From positions 1,633,227-1,697,226 of the forward strand of contig JAJEKB010021263.1 of NCBI GenBank assembly GCA_022393335.1: a stretch of 64,000 bases of DNA, given 5' to 3'. Positions 43,163 to 56,900 of the stretch are shown here, piece after piece; the first letter of the stretch is position 1; every line of letters starts with the position of its first letter. The stretch comes from Macrotrachela quadricornifera. Taxonomy: Eukaryota > Rotifera > Eurotatoria > Philodinida > Philodinidae. The position numbers and the translations under genes were made by a program. The notes below the pieces were generated by a model. It ran no database searches. It saw only the letters and a list, made by a program, of their open reading frames with translations, and had not been told where the DNA came from.

Positions 43163-44028
43163 TTACAAATTTGATTTTTTTCTTCCACTAACAAATTTCA
43201 TAATAGCTTCAGCAAATTCTTCAGTTGTCCATCGTTGTTGTAAATTATTAAGTTCTTCAATATTAACTTTTTTAAGTATATCAATATACCATTTTTGTAT
43301 TAATGCTTTACTTGATAATAAACTTCCTTTTGGTAATGATAAAATTTTTTGACAAATTTTTTCTTTTTCTTGTTGAAAATTATTTTCATTAAGAATTTGT
43401 GTAACTAATCCTCGTTGTTGTGCTTCATAAGCTGTTAATTTTTTATCAAATAAAAGAATTTCTTTAGCATGAAGTGAACCCATTAAATTTGGAAAAACAT
43501 ATGATGAACAACCTTCAGCTGATTGAGCTGTACGTGTAAATGGTAAAGCAAATGTTGAAGATGATGATGCATAAACACCATCAAATAAACCTAATATTGA
43601 TACAGATATACCAATAGCTGGTCCATTAATAAAAGCAATAACAATTTTTGGAAAATTTATAAAACTTTCAACAAATTTTTTTATTCGATTTTTTCCTTGT
43701 TCCATTGCTGTTTCAATATTATTTACATCTGCCAACTATTCGAATAGAAAAATAATTTTAATTAAATTAAATTAAAAAAAAAAATATCTAATCTTACAAA
43801 AGCTTTTGCAGGATCAGTTAAATCAGTTCCAGATGAATAAAATTTTCCATTACCAGTTATTGAAAGAAGAACTAATTGTTCATCTTTTGATGCATCATCT
43901 AATATTTTTATTATATATTCATACATTTCAGTACTTATTGCATTATATTTTTCTGGTCGATTAAAAACTATTTCCCAATGTAATGGACTTTTTTTAATTA
44001 ATTGAATATATTTTGTTTCGATATTCAT
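43163..44028 (-). CDS. Enoyl-CoA delta isomerase-like protein of the crotonase superfamily
   Basis: Exon 1 (43798-44028) and exon 2 (43163-43735), joined in phase 0, give 267 residues. Crotonase signatures are clear: NRPEKYNAIS (23-32), the oxyanion-hole segments GKFYSSGTDL (61-70) and INGPAIGISVSI (113-124), and Glu151 in AQSAEGCSSYVFP, the position of the catalytic Glu in peroxisomal delta-3,delta-2-enoyl-CoA isomerases (ECI2). Such enzymes shift double bonds during oxidation of unsaturated fatty acids. There is no N-terminal acyl-CoA-binding domain, unlike human ECI2. The C-terminus is SNL after a basic KK, which resembles but does not match the canonical SKL peroxisomal signal. ECI2-like is my best call; enoyl-CoA hydratase is less likely because the second hydratase Glu is not evident. 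Confidence 0.8.
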
Positions 44029-45676
44029 TTTTATTTCGTATCTAAAGATAAATAATTAAATATGAAAAGTATTATTCATTTATTTTATAATATTGAACGT
44101 AATTAAAATTTTCTATTTACAACGATTTATATATTTATACAAATAACGGTCTTTTGAGTTTTTTTTTTTGAAAAGAGGACATTAGTTTTATGTGTAACCA
44201 ATAGAAATTGTTATAATTAAAAAAAAAAGAAAGAGTATAACCTATCATCGATTTTTATAATTTTGACTAAAGATGTACTTCAATGTTAGTTTATTTCTTC
44301 ATTCTATATCATGACTGTTGAAGATAACGAAGATTTGATTTACTGATTAATGCTTGTCTTTTAATGGTTAGTTTTTAATGCAATTTATAAAAAATTCTTT
44401 GTAAAGATTTATACATATATTTCAAATCAGTGAAATTTATATAGTATTTTCTATAAATATAATATTAGTCAGAGTTTTAGAAAAATTTAATAGATGGTGC
44501 TTTATGTCAATTATTTGAGACACAATTGGAATACGAAACTATTAAAACTTTTAAAAAATTTTAGCTTTGAAAAAAAGTCACAGATTTCTATTCTTGTAAA
44601 CATGTTGATGTAGTCTCATGAACTGTTTTAGATTAATTTTTAAGTTTGATTATTTATGATAAAAATGAAACTAATAAAAGTAGAGAAAATAAAACTAGAT
44701 AAATTGAACATATGATATAATAATGTTGTAACTTTTATCTTAATTTTTCTATGTAAAAATCTTTTTAATTGATCTATTTATAAGATTATAGGAATAAATG
44801 CATGCTATAGACGATTTTATTTTATTTATCAACATAAGAAACTATAATCCCGACTAAAATCTATAACTTTTTTTAAGAGTACAAGTTTTATTAGTTACAA
44901 CATTTTATTTTTTCAGATAATTAATAGACAATGCAATGTATAAATCTTCATGATATATTCCATTGGTTTTATCAAACAAACAAATGAAATAAATATCCTA
45001 AATCTCTATGAATAAATCTACTGACATCTATAATATTTCTTTAATAAATAATTCAAGATAAAAAAAAATTTTTTTTTTTTGTTAAATAAATAATATAAAT
45101 TATTTATTAAAATTAAATAAAATAATACTAAATATAATTCGTAAATAAATACTTGTTTATTTATTTCTTGTAGTAGGTTATTATTTTATCTCTTCTCTTC
45201 TTTTAGTACAAAAGAGCCCTCTACGAACATATTCTATTTTCGGCGTATCATTTTTGTTATTGTTTGTTTATACAATGAGAAGGAGAGAGATAGAGAAATA
45301 TTTTATTTGCTTGATTTTAGTTTGTACATTTTTAGAAAAATACACTTAGTTAACCTTTTAAAACATTTAATATAATGATATATCTTATCTTAGATCTTTA
45401 AAGGATCTTTAGTTTCTAGAGCATTTGTCATAAGAGAGAGAATGTATGCGCATGACCCCATTACGTAGTCAAATAACATTGTACAGAAACCAGGCGGTCG
45501 GCGCGTGACCATATCCAGGTTAAAATACAGGCAAGTGAATAGACATATATAACGATAAAATTGAGATTATATGATCGTTTTTTTTCTTCTGTTTAAGTTC
45601 GATAAAAAAAAATTTTATATTGTTTGGTTTTTTTTTGTTTTATATAAATAAAGATTTGGTTGTATTGATTGATATA
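44029..45676. other. Intergenic between divergent genes
   Basis: Holds the promoters of the isomerase (minus) and glycogenin (plus) genes. A G+C-richer patch at about 45480-45530 (CCAGGCGGTCGGCGCGTGAC) stands out from the A+T-rich background and could be regulatory. TATATAAATA at 45641-45650 is only 27 bp before the glycogenin ATG. No coding sequence. Confidence 0.4.
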
Positions 45677-48061
45677 ATGTCGTCTGAAGCATTTGTAACT
45701 TTGGCCACAAACGATGGTTATGCTCTTGGAGCTCTTGTCGTTGCTCAATCATTACGTAAAGTTGGAACACAACGACGTTTAGTTGTTTTGGTAACAAAAG
45801 CTTTATCTGATTTATTAAGGTTAATTAAAAAAATAAATTTAAAAATAAAATTTCTTTTTTCTAAATATTTTTTTAGACAAACATTAGAAACAAGTTTTGA
45901 TGAAGTTGTTCTTGTTGAAGAATTAAATTCACATGATGAAGAACATTTACGTTTATTATCTCGTCCTGAACTTGGTGTTACATTTACAAAAATAAACTGT
46001 TGGCTTCTAGAAAAATATTCAAAATGTGTTTTTTTGGATGCTGATTGTGTTGTTTTACAAAATATAGATGATTTATTTCAACGTGAAGAATTTTCAGCTG
46101 CACCTGATGCTGGTTGGCCAGATTGTTTTAATTCAGGTGTTTTTGTTTATCAACCTTCAAAAGAAACATTTAGAAATTTACTTCATTTTGCAAGTCAACA
46201 AGAAGCTTCATTTGATGGTTTTTATCTAAAAAAAACAAAATCAAACATTTTTTGTTTTTAAATTTTATCTTATTTTATCTAGGTGGTGATCAAGGTCTTT
46301 TAAATGGATTTTTTTCTAATTGGCGTTCATCCGATATATCACGTCATTTACCATTTACTTATAATGTAACATCAAATACTTTTTATTCATATGTTCCAGC
46401 AGTTACACAGTAAGTTTTATTTATTTATTTGATCTTTTTTTTTTTTTTAAATAAATAAATCAATAGATTTCGCAATGATATTCGTGTTGTTCATTTTGCT
46501 GGAGCATTAAAACCTTGGCAATTAACATATAATCCTCAAAACGAACAATTGTCAGGTAATTTAGGTGGACAACATGAAATTCAAAGAGAATTTCTTCTTT
46601 CTTGGTGGAGAATTATGTATGAAAGAGTTTGGCCACAATTATCAAAACATAATCAGGTTGGTTAGATATTTTTCTTTTTTTGATTTTGTTTATTTGCATC
46701 CTGCATGTTGTGTTCACCTTATTTATTCAGCAAACCGGCGCAAACAAAACAGGTCATGGAGAGGTAAAGCATGTTTTAAATTATATATTATTTTTATGAT
46801 TTAAGCAAAAGAAATCCTACATAGAGAATAAATAAGTTTAATGAAAAAAAAAAATCAAAAATTTATTTAGTCAAATAATACAATAATGAATAAATTTTCT
46901 TCAATGATTTTAAATTCAAATAAAAATCTAATTAAAGAACGAAGTTTATCATTTCCATTAATAATTGATGATTTATATAATGATATAACAATACGAGAAA
47001 ATCTTAAAAAAAAATTTTCTGAAGATAAAATATATTCACGATCAGGAATATTTCATATAAAACAAGGACAGACAAAAATTTTTTATCAAAATCAATCAAA
47101 ATATATTTATTATAATGATCAAAAACAAAATTTTTCATTTTTTTCAAAAGAAAATATTCAAAAATATCCTACGGTTCGAATAAATTGCTTTAAGCTTTAT
47201 CTTTATATTTTTTTTTGCATAAATTTTCTTATATTTAATTTCCTTTTTTTGCATGTGTTTTGTATGTAAGAAGATGAATGATTCGGTTAGAATACATGTA
47301 ATCATAAGTTCTTCTGTTCGAATCTAATCGATGGGTGTATTTTATATATAATATTGATTCGTCGATATCTATATATAAAATACCAACACAGTTTTAATTG
47401 GAGCTCCAATATTCATGGAGTATATTCCTTACTGTGACATCGTAAAGCATGAGCATATGTTCCCGAATATTTCAATTTGGTGCGAACTACGAACCGTATA
47501 TTCTGTAGCTCGGTGCAGATTTATCTGCATTTGTAGACAAACCATACGGATCACAAAATTTTTATTTATTAATTATTTTGTTTTATATTTAGGGTCAAGC
47601 AGGTGGACTTCAATTTACTGGAGGTTCATTCAGTTATGGTACATTAACAAATGATCAAGGTGTACGAACTGGTTCTGTTGCTCATCGTCGTGCATGGGAA
47701 GCTGGACATGTTGATTATTATGGAAGAGATTCTTATTCTAACATTCAAGAACAATTACAAAAAAATATTGCTCAACAACAACCACAACAATATCATCCAT
47801 CACAAGCAAGACAACCAACACCACCTCAAGAGAAAAATACTCAGTATATATTTATTATTTATTTATTCAAAATTTAATTTTTTTTCGTGTATATAGATCA
47901 ACTGCAACCTCTGCTGTTTCAACGGATAAAACAGAAAAAACAGGTTAGTTTTATATATTTATAAATATAAAAAAAAATTATTTTTATATTTTTAATAATA
48001 AAATCAAACAATAGCGTCTGGTACTACTGGTGAAGCATCAAAAACAACAACAAAACAGTAA
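45677..48061 (+). CDS. GYG: Glycogenin (glycogen-priming glucosyltransferase)
   Basis: Glycogenin self-glucosylates a Tyr using UDP-glucose to prime glycogen synthesis. Exons: 45677-45819, 45877-46217, 46283-46409, 46467-46656, 46731-46763, a possible exon 46871-47173, 47593-47843, 47897-47943 and 48015-48061. All junctions keep frame, giving 493 residues with the possible exon or 392 without. The GT8 domain fills the first 265 residues: [17 protein letters not shown] (N-terminal nucleotide-binding strand), the DAD metal-binding motif at 102-104 (VFLDADCVV), [21 protein letters not shown], and YSYVPAV, where the glucosylated Tyr is expected. HFAGALKPW closes the domain. The conserved C-terminal glycogen-synthase-binding segment appears as [21 protein letters not shown], followed by a Gln/Thr-rich tail. 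Cytosolic. Confidence 0.9.
46871..47173 (+). other. Possible optional (cassette) exon of glycogenin
   Basis: This 303-bp segment lies in the linker intron of glycogenin. It follows an AG acceptor (TTTATTTAG), is open in the phase left by the preceding exon, and ends KYPT before a GTTCGA donor, again in phase 0. It would insert 101 residues rich in Asn, Lys and Ser between the catalytic domain and the glycogen-synthase-binding tail. The donor is weaker than others in this gene, so it may be skipped or may be chance. Confidence 0.4.
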
Positions 48062-50905
48062 AAAAAAAGAATCGAACAAACAAATCGTATGGATGAACAA
48101 TTATCAAATTTATTTAGTAACAAAAAAAAAGAAGAACAGTATATTTCGGATTATTTTGTTTTTCCTTGTTTTATTATCATTTATTTTATCCCTGTGTGCA
48201 GTGTATGATGCTTTTAAAGTTTGACTTTGTTCATCCTGTTTTTCTATCAATATCTTTCATTAGTTGCTTCATTTATTATTAGTCCTAGACGTTTAGTAAA
48301 CAACATTATCACATACCGTTGATTAAAAGCAGTAATAAAATTTTAAAACCGTATTCAAACAAATCTATCATCATTTAAATAATTTTCAAGATTATTTTTA
48401 TAATTATGAAATATTTAGATTTTATTATACAATAAAAACTCGAATATCATTAATTGTAGATCTGTACAAATGGTAACTTCTGTCATGTATACAGATCAAA
48501 ATCATTTCTATTACTGTAATAGAATATTTAGTAGAACAGCTGTATGATTTGTATTCTAATAGAAATAGAAAAAGGGAGATGTTAATCTTTCTAATCATAA
48601 ATATCGAAGACCATTTCGATCTGTTATATTTATATATTTTAGTTTTGAAATAGATTTATTCATATGAATAATTATTATTAAAATTCAAATTAACTGTTGA
48701 CATTTCGATATACAATAAATCTTCTTCAGTACTTGTTGATGCACACACACAATTGATGATTGATTTATATATATATAAATTGTATTTTCTTTTCGGTATT
48801 ACTGTTGTTGATAATAGTGTAGATAGGATAAGACGATGACACACTGGTAGGAGACGGCACCTAGGTTTTCTCATTCGTACGATTATCAACAACAACATAA
48901 AGAAGAAAAAAAATATTTACATAGATATAAATCAATCATCAATTGCATGTATGTAATAACAACCTCTAAAGAAGGTCAAATCTATACGGATATGTCAGCA
49001 ATTAATTTAAATTTTAATATGTATTAATTAATTACTACATGTAAAAAAGATAAGTTTTTTAAAATAATAATTATTCTTTATCTAATTTTTATCATATAAA
49101 CTTTGTATCTTTTGTTTTAATATAATACTTACCTGACATATTTAGAGATAATGCATATAGTGATGTATGTCCTTGTAACTATGTTCTTGACGAAATGTGC
49201 CCAGTTTTTGGACCTTGAAAAAAAAAAGTTTTATATTTGATAAAGATGTTTATGGTGACATTTAATTTGAAAAAATGTTGTTTTGTTAAATCAATCATAT
49301 AATTCATTGATTCGGTCATGAGCAAATTTTGTTATCAAATCGTTTCGTAAGAGGACATAAACCATTATTTATTTAGATGATCAAATTATGGACAGTATCT
49401 ACTTCTTTTTGAATTCCATAAATACTTAGATTATATAATGAATTAGTCAAAAGAATATTTTTTTTTCATATGAAGAATATTCTTGATTGTTACCAAGATA
49501 GTTATGACCGAATAAGTTTTTTTTCAAAGAACATTATCTTTGTGATAAAAGGTTGTTCTATCATCCTGAAAATTCTTTCAAAATGATTTTTTTTTCGTTT
49601 GATAATCTATCAAATATTCATCATAAATTTAATTCGATAGAAAAGATTAAACTACTTTATATATTATTATTCAATGTAAAAAATAAAGAAATTTTATATT
49701 ATAAATTGAAATATAATCAGCGAACTGTATTAATATTAGGAATCAAAATGAATGAAATAAATCATTTTATATAAGATACTTTATTAATCGTTAATGCCTC
49801 GTGTTCAATCGAAATAAATTTTCAAATAATCATCAGAACTAATATAAAAATCTACATTTTTCTATTCTGTATATATATAAATATAGACGATTAGATAAAT
49901 TCATATAATCACGTGCTTTACTAAACGTAGAATGAAATGGATAAAGAATTTACGTTCACAAGAAGGATAAATAAAAAGATACGTATTACAAACTAATAGT
50001 AAAAAAAAAACAGATGTTCGAATCGAATTCAATAATCATCTAAATAGATAATAATGAAATGTTTTATTATAAACAATTACAAAAATATATTAGTTTTTTA
50101 AATAAAATTTTTTTTTCTATTTAAATCATACATTAAACTTATTCATATCGTGTATCTTGTTTATTAAAAGAAAACAGCAGGAATCATTTAATTAAAGAAG
50201 AATACATTTATTTATACGAACTATAGAAATACGTTTATGCATATCATCATTTGACATTTTGACTATCATTTGGTATACTATTGTCAATATAATACCGAAT
50301 AACAGACACATCTGGATATGGATAATATTAATATTTTGTTATTTATCAACTGAAATACTCGAGCATTAAAGGAAATTCTAAATAATAGCGATTTGTTTGG
50401 GAATTTAAAACTGCAGTTGAAGGAAAATAACTAACAAAATAGAATGTTAGTGCATATCACAACATTTTTTTCCTGCTTTCTTTGTTTGTATTGCTCCTCT
50501 AAATATAAAAAAAGTTTTTTTGAAATACAAAAATTAAAGTTTATCATGTATTTTTTTATTTTATTCCATCTTGAGTATCATGCAGGACGGGACAAACGGA
50601 ATTTTGGACTGTCTCACAGTCTCCTATTCATGTGAAGTCAAATAAAGACTATACATTCTAGTTTTTGAAGTATTAACAAGATTTATTCAATTTAACTTTC
50701 GTAGTTTACAATATATTTTAATTCTAATCGAAGGAAATTATGATACAGTAGTACCGTTTCACATTCATCACATTCGTTTTGAATATTGAGGACATAAGCT
50801 CGTGTATTTAAAAGATGAATTATTATTGTGTTATTTTAATTTTCTTTCTTAATAACAAGAAGAAAAAAAAAATCCATATATATATATATATAGAATAAAA
50901 ATGTG
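48062..50905. other. Intergenic, no gene supported
   Basis: About 2.8 kb between glycogenin and the EGF-repeat gene, which converge. A 73-codon frame at 49553-49774 has plausible composition but no recognisable family or splice partner. An AT microsatellite lies at 50876-50891. No mobile-element ends were recognised. Confidence 0.4.
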
Positions 50906-52691
50906 TTAAATAAAATGTTTTATAATATGATGAGATTGAATAGATATTTCACAATATTTTCCAGTAAAATAATTTGTACAAATACAACGATTTTCTGTTG
51001 ATAAACAAGTACCATTATTTTGACAAATATTATTTATTTGATCACAAAATAATGTTTTTAATTCACATTGATTTCCAGCAAAACCTTTTTCACATTGACA
51101 TTGTCGTTTTATTGGATTACATATTCCACCATGTTGACATTCATGTAAAAGACAATAAAGTTCACCTGTTACATTAATACATGTATCAGCTAAACAAATT
51201 TGTTCGGGATATTGACATTGTTCATTTCCACATTTAAGAATTTCATTACAAAAATTTCCTGAATAACCTTCTTCACATCGACATATACCATCAGCTGTTG
51301 TTGGTGATTGTAAACATGTACCATTATTCATACAAGGATTTGATGAACAAAATGATTGATTTAAATTTTCTGAACAATTTAAACCTGAATAACCATATGT
51401 ACATAAACATTTATATGTTTGACTATATATTTCATGTACACATATTCCATTATTTTCTAAATAAATGTTTAATTTTAAATAAAATAATTATCTGTTTTTT
51501 CTTAAAACTAACCACATGGATTTGGTGCACATGGATGAAGTGGTGTATCACAATAAGGACCAGTTACATCTTTTGGACATAAACATCTTCCATATTTATT
51601 ATCAATTAATGTACATTTTCCTTGATTATTTTGACAATATTTTTCACATGCTGTTGGTGTTATATATTCACAATAAGGTCCAGCATAATCTGGTGGACAT
51701 AAACAAAATCCATCACCTGTATGATTTAATACAACACAAGTTGATCCATTACGACAAAGATCTAATGAACAAAATGTTTGTTGAGTTTGTTCACATAAAC
51801 GTCCTGAATAACCCGTTTGACAAATACATTGACCATCAACACCAGATAATGGTATACATGTACCATTATTTCTACATGGATTATCTTCACAAAAAGGAAT
51901 ACGTTTTTCACAAAATTCTCCACTATATCCTGGTTCACATAAACATATTCCTGATGGAGAATCAATTAATATACAAGTACCATTATTTTTACATGGAGAA
52001 TAATTGCAAAATGTTTTATTTCGAAAATCATATTCACAAAATGGTCCACTAAACATTAATGAACATGAACATTTATATCCATCATTTGATGCTATAATAC
52101 AAAAAAAAAAAGAAGAAAAATTTAATTATTCAAAATAATTTCAATTACTATTATAACAAGTTCCTCCATTTAAACAAGCACATTGTCCAAGATTTTCTTG
52201 ACAATATTTTCCTGCATGTCGTGATGAACAAAGACATGTAAAAGTATTATTTATTGGTGAACATAAACCTTGATTATAACATGGATTACTTGCACATGGT
52301 CGTTGAATATAACTTAATTTTTCACATAATAAACCATAAACAAACTATTTTAAGTTTTATTGTTTTTTTTTAAAAATTAAATCATAACAAAAATAGTTGA
52401 AAAAAACTTACAGGAGTACAGTGACATTTAAAATTTAATTTAGAAGTTATTTCACATATTCCAGCTCGACATGGATTTGGTTCACATGGATTTATCCAAT
52501 TTTGAAGATGAACATCTTAAATAATTAATTTTTAATCATAAAAATATTTTTAATACTTACTTGAATGTATTCTTTGAATACAAAAACTAATTATTAAAAA
52601 ACATAATTTATTAATTGAAACAATTCTTAATCTAAATTATTTTTTTTTGTAATATTTTTAATTCTATGATAAAAATAATTTCTTACCCCAT
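50906..52691 (-). CDS. Secreted multi-EGF-repeat protein
   Basis: Six coding exons read, from 5' to 3' on the minus strand: 52687-52691, 52561-52631, 52412-52515, 52149-52344, 51513-52091 and 50906-51456, giving 501 residues. The first coding exon is only five bases (ATGGG); it is chosen because it alone joins in frame to the hydrophobic signal peptide in exon 2 (LCFLIISFCI). About eleven EGF-like modules follow, each with the C-x-N/G-G-x-C and C-x-C-x-x-G-Y/F-x-G-x-x-C spacing (for example NPCRNNGTC, then CQTGYSGRLC). One irregular module is present (CQYPEQICLADTCINVTG). There is no transmembrane segment or GPI-type tail, so the product is probably secreted. Ligand unknown. N-glycosylation sequons (NNGT, NVTG) are frequent. 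Confidence 0.85.
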
Positions 52692-53986
52692 TTGTAAATG
52701 CAATGATATGATTGACTAAAAAGAAAAAGAAGATTATACTGTCTCGACGAACAATGTTTGTTCATTTGCATATTATTTTTGTCTATATGTGACCTTTCTT
52801 TTTTTCTGTAATCAAGACGACAAAACAAACTAACAAAACGGATGACAATTAATATAAGCCGACTATTAAACTCAATCTTCGTTTACATATACTCAAAAAT
52901 GTTTTTTTTTTTATAAAAGAAATTCATTCTGTTTGAGTTTATTCGAGTCAAATGAAGTATTTTTTGAGTCAGAGTAAAATATAACAGTATGAATATAAGG
53001 TTAATTCACACGAGAAATAAGAAAATGTTTATTATGAAAATAGTAAAAATTAGAAAAGAACAAATGAAGCGTAAAAATTAAGTGATAATATTACCAATTG
53101 TGAAAATATCATCGAGAACTCAATAAGTAAATTTTAAACCATATTGTCTACATATCTGTAGTTTTATCCAACTGGCATTAAAAACTCATTCACTATATAC
53201 ATTATATCCTCTGTAGATTTTAATAAATTTTTCAATCATTTAATCAGCATGAATGGATCGATAGCTCTACTCTTATATATCTCATCGCATAAATTTACAA
53301 GAAAATTCGATTTTTTTTATTTCTTGTATATCGAATTTCATGAATGATTTAAAATTCTGGTAACATTAAATAAAAATATAAAGACAATGAGATATTTTTA
53401 TATTTCATTTTAAGAAATAACAAATTCAGGTATGGTTATATATTCCGTTTAATTGCCTTTGCATAAACGTGACAGTAAAATATTTCTACTTTTCTATAAA
53501 TTATTCATCAATATTTTTGTCCGCAAACATGGAATAAACTCATTGTTTTTACAGAGAATGATGTTCAACGAAAAAACAATAAAGATATAGTAAAATTATG
53601 TATATAGGTTTTCATTCAGAGAATTTACCATGCATTCTTTAGGTGTAAACTCAATATTTTCTTTCTAATTTCATTGTTAATTTGATTGTCTGTATGATAG
53701 AAAGAAATATATTCATCTCCGAATCCTTGCTGAAAAACTTGTTTAATTAAAAGTCAGACAAGATTAGATTAGTGTAAACATCAGAGTAGACTATCTGAAA
53801 CAAGTTTCAACATAAGATTATTATGTAATCTTGAGAATTTCCATAAATAATCTTATTTTAAAGCATGCTAAAAATCCACATAATGTAAATAAATGGTTTT
53901 TTAAATGAGAAAAGAATACGAATGTATGTTTGAAAATAAGAAATGCTTGATTAAGTTGAGAAGAATAAAATAATTAATAAAATTGT
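52692..53986. other. Intergenic, no gene seen
   Basis: Upstream region of the EGF-repeat gene and downstream region of the next minus-strand gene. A+T-rich, no coding sequence or repeats recognised. Confidence 0.4.
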
Positions 53987-56900
53987 TCAAAAATCTTTAA
54001 TGAGAACGTCTTTTTGAGGCGACTCGACCATTCGATCAAACATACTATTGATTGAATTAGTGAAATCAATAACATCCGTATGGACCGGTGCAGCTCCCAG
54101 ACTTTGGACATTTTCACTGAATTTCACAATTGAATCATGAAGAATTAAATAATTCTTTTGTTCTAAAACGTCATGAAGGAAAATATATATTAGAATATTC
54201 ATTCATAAATAATTAAAAGTATTAGAAGAAAAGAAACATCTTTTTTTTTGTGTTCAAAAACGAATTTGTACTAATCTTGAATACGTTAAAATATGAGAGA
54301 AATATTGAGGAATATACTGGTAAAAAAATTGACATTTTACCTTGTTTATGTTGTTCAGCAATGTCGTTGTCAACATAGAATTTGGCACTAATTAATGGTA
54401 AATTATCTTTTTCTACATTTGTATCATTATCATCAAACAATTTATACCAAAGATAACCGCAACAAATTGCTGTTTTCTGCTTTGTAATATTATCAACTAA
54501 ATGAACATATTGTCGAATAAAAAAAAAATGAAAACAACCAGCTTCTTCATGTGCAATTAAAACATCGATAAATTGTTCGTTTAAGCAATATTCATTTGTA
54601 TCTTCTATTGACCAACTTATATTCAAAACTTTTATAGCACGATACAATTGTAATAATAGATTATTTAATGGATTCGATTCATGTTTGTCTTCATTAAGAA
54701 ATTTTTCACGGGCCAATACCAAAGAATCTTGAAAACTTTTTCGTGTTTCACTATGACAACCACCGATAATGAAAACATAACTAAATTATCAACAAAATAA
54801 ATTCTTTTTTATACTCTTTTCGAATAACTTTTGGACAAACTAAAAGGAACAGTTTCTATTGATTACCAAGTTTTACGAGTAAAATCACGATATATTTCTT
54901 GTTTTGAATATTTTATTAATTCAATGGCGAATAACTTTCATATTAAAAACAATTAGATCGGGAAAAAATATGATTTATATTTAATTGAGCAATAAAAGAA
55001 TTGAAATGAGCATTAACGAAATTTAGCAATAAATATATTGAATCGGCAATAATAATGTCGGACGAGCAATAATTATATAGAATGAGCAATAATTTATGTT
55101 ATTTAAAACTAAGTTTTATAAAAAAAAAAAAGGCGATATGATTCATTTTGTTATACCAGAATAGAAAGATATGCTATAAGAAAGAGTTATTGTGTGCCGT
55201 ACATGAGTATTGTCAGCCTCGTTGTTTTTATAGATATGTATCTACACCTTTTGTTGTCTTTCTATTTGCTAGGTAGTAAGCTAAATTTGGTTTTCTAGAC
55301 CTATACAAGCGATTACGAGCCACTCTATCATTTCGAATATTGAACGTTTATTTAAATACAAACTTTGTAAAGCAGTATTTAGTCTTGCAGACTATGTGAT
55401 TAAAACTGTACAGGAGTCGTTCAAAGCCGAAGGTTTTTAAATTAAAAACGTTCAAATTTATACTTGGACTTGGTCAGACCTGTATGTATGAATTCGAATA
55501 ACTTTGTTCAAAAGTCTTCGGATTTCAATGACTTTTATGCAGTCCTAATCACATAGTCTGAAAGTGCAAATATTGCTCCATAAATGTATATTTGAATAAG
55601 AGTTAAGTACATAGGTCAGTCAAAAAGTTCTGACAACTGCTCAGAAATCGCTTATAAGACGCTTTGGGAAATTTCTTTCGGCATAGTCTGATAGAGAAAA
55701 AAATTCTGTATTTTTCGATGCTATTTGATCTCAGTTTAGTTGTTATCATAATAATAAAACTTCAAAAACAGCTGTTTTTTTCATGCATGACGGTTAAAGA
55801 AATCCAAGCCAGAGTAGCTGGATATTTTTTGAATAACTTTTGATACAAAGATGTTAGAAACCTGCAGTTTTCGCCGTTCGAAAGAGGAGATCAAGGCGCA
55901 TCGAACTGTCTATTATAAACTTTTTCAGCATGTTGTCTGAACTTTGCTCAATGAATTTTCTAAATGTTGAAAAAAGTGTGTTTTTAAAAAACAAAGTTTT
56001 TACAGAAATTGGCAGGAAAATCACTTAGAACTTGGAGTAGGAAGCATATAATTCCTAAATAACTGGCTCTGACGATCTGAATATCGTGCATCTTTCTAAA
56101 TATTTCATGAAGGGTTCGAATTTGCATCTTGAAAATTGGAAGCTCTCTGTAAACATCTCACTGAGTAGTCTTTCTCAAAGGGATCAATTGAAAACGTTGA
56201 AAAGATCATGTTTAATAACTCGCACGGTATTATTCGATGCATCTTGATCTCCTCTTTCGAACGGTGAAAACCGCAGGTCTCTATCTTCTGTCTATCAAAA
56301 GTTATTCAAAAAATACCTCCTAAATGGGAATCACTTTAACCGTCATGCATGAAAAAAAACAGCTGTTTTTGAAGTTTTATTATTATGATAGCAACTAAAC
56401 TGTGATCAAATAGCATAGAAAAATACAGAATTTTTTTCTCTATCAGACTATGCCGAAAGAAATTTCCCAAAGCTTCGTATAAGGGATTTCTGAACAGTTG
56501 TCAGAACTTTTTGACTGACCTATGTATTATAGGTGATAGAATGACCCATGATCTTCTGGCCAGTCCCAGAAAAGAACTGAATACAACTCCTTACTACCAG
56601 GTACATTCCCATATTTCTTTCTCTTGGATTCTTCATTTTCTTCTTTCATGTGATCATTTATATATATTCCATTCGTATCAAAGCTATTTCTTGCATATTT
56701 CGTCATCTCAAACATACAGAATGATCTATAAAAAAACATCCTGATAAGAAATACAAGGATCTCCATCAGATGCCGTCAAAATGAGCTGAAGTTTTACCGA
56801 TGATAGAGGCATATTCAAAATTTTTATTTATAAAGGCATGCCTAGTGAAGACCTTTATTAAGTATCACTGTTAATCTCAGCACAAAAAATTTACTTTTTC

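Noticed and set aside
47290..47345. tRNA-like B-box (GTTCGAATC) with a possible D-stem ATTC-GGTTA-GAAT
   Set aside because: The T-stem and anticodon stem do not pair and there is no complete acceptor stem, so a tRNA gene or clear tRNA relic is not supported.
51516..52052. Plus-strand 178-codon frame opposite the EGF-repeat gene
   Set aside because: It is the antisense shadow of Cys/Asn-rich EGF coding sequence and has no family features.
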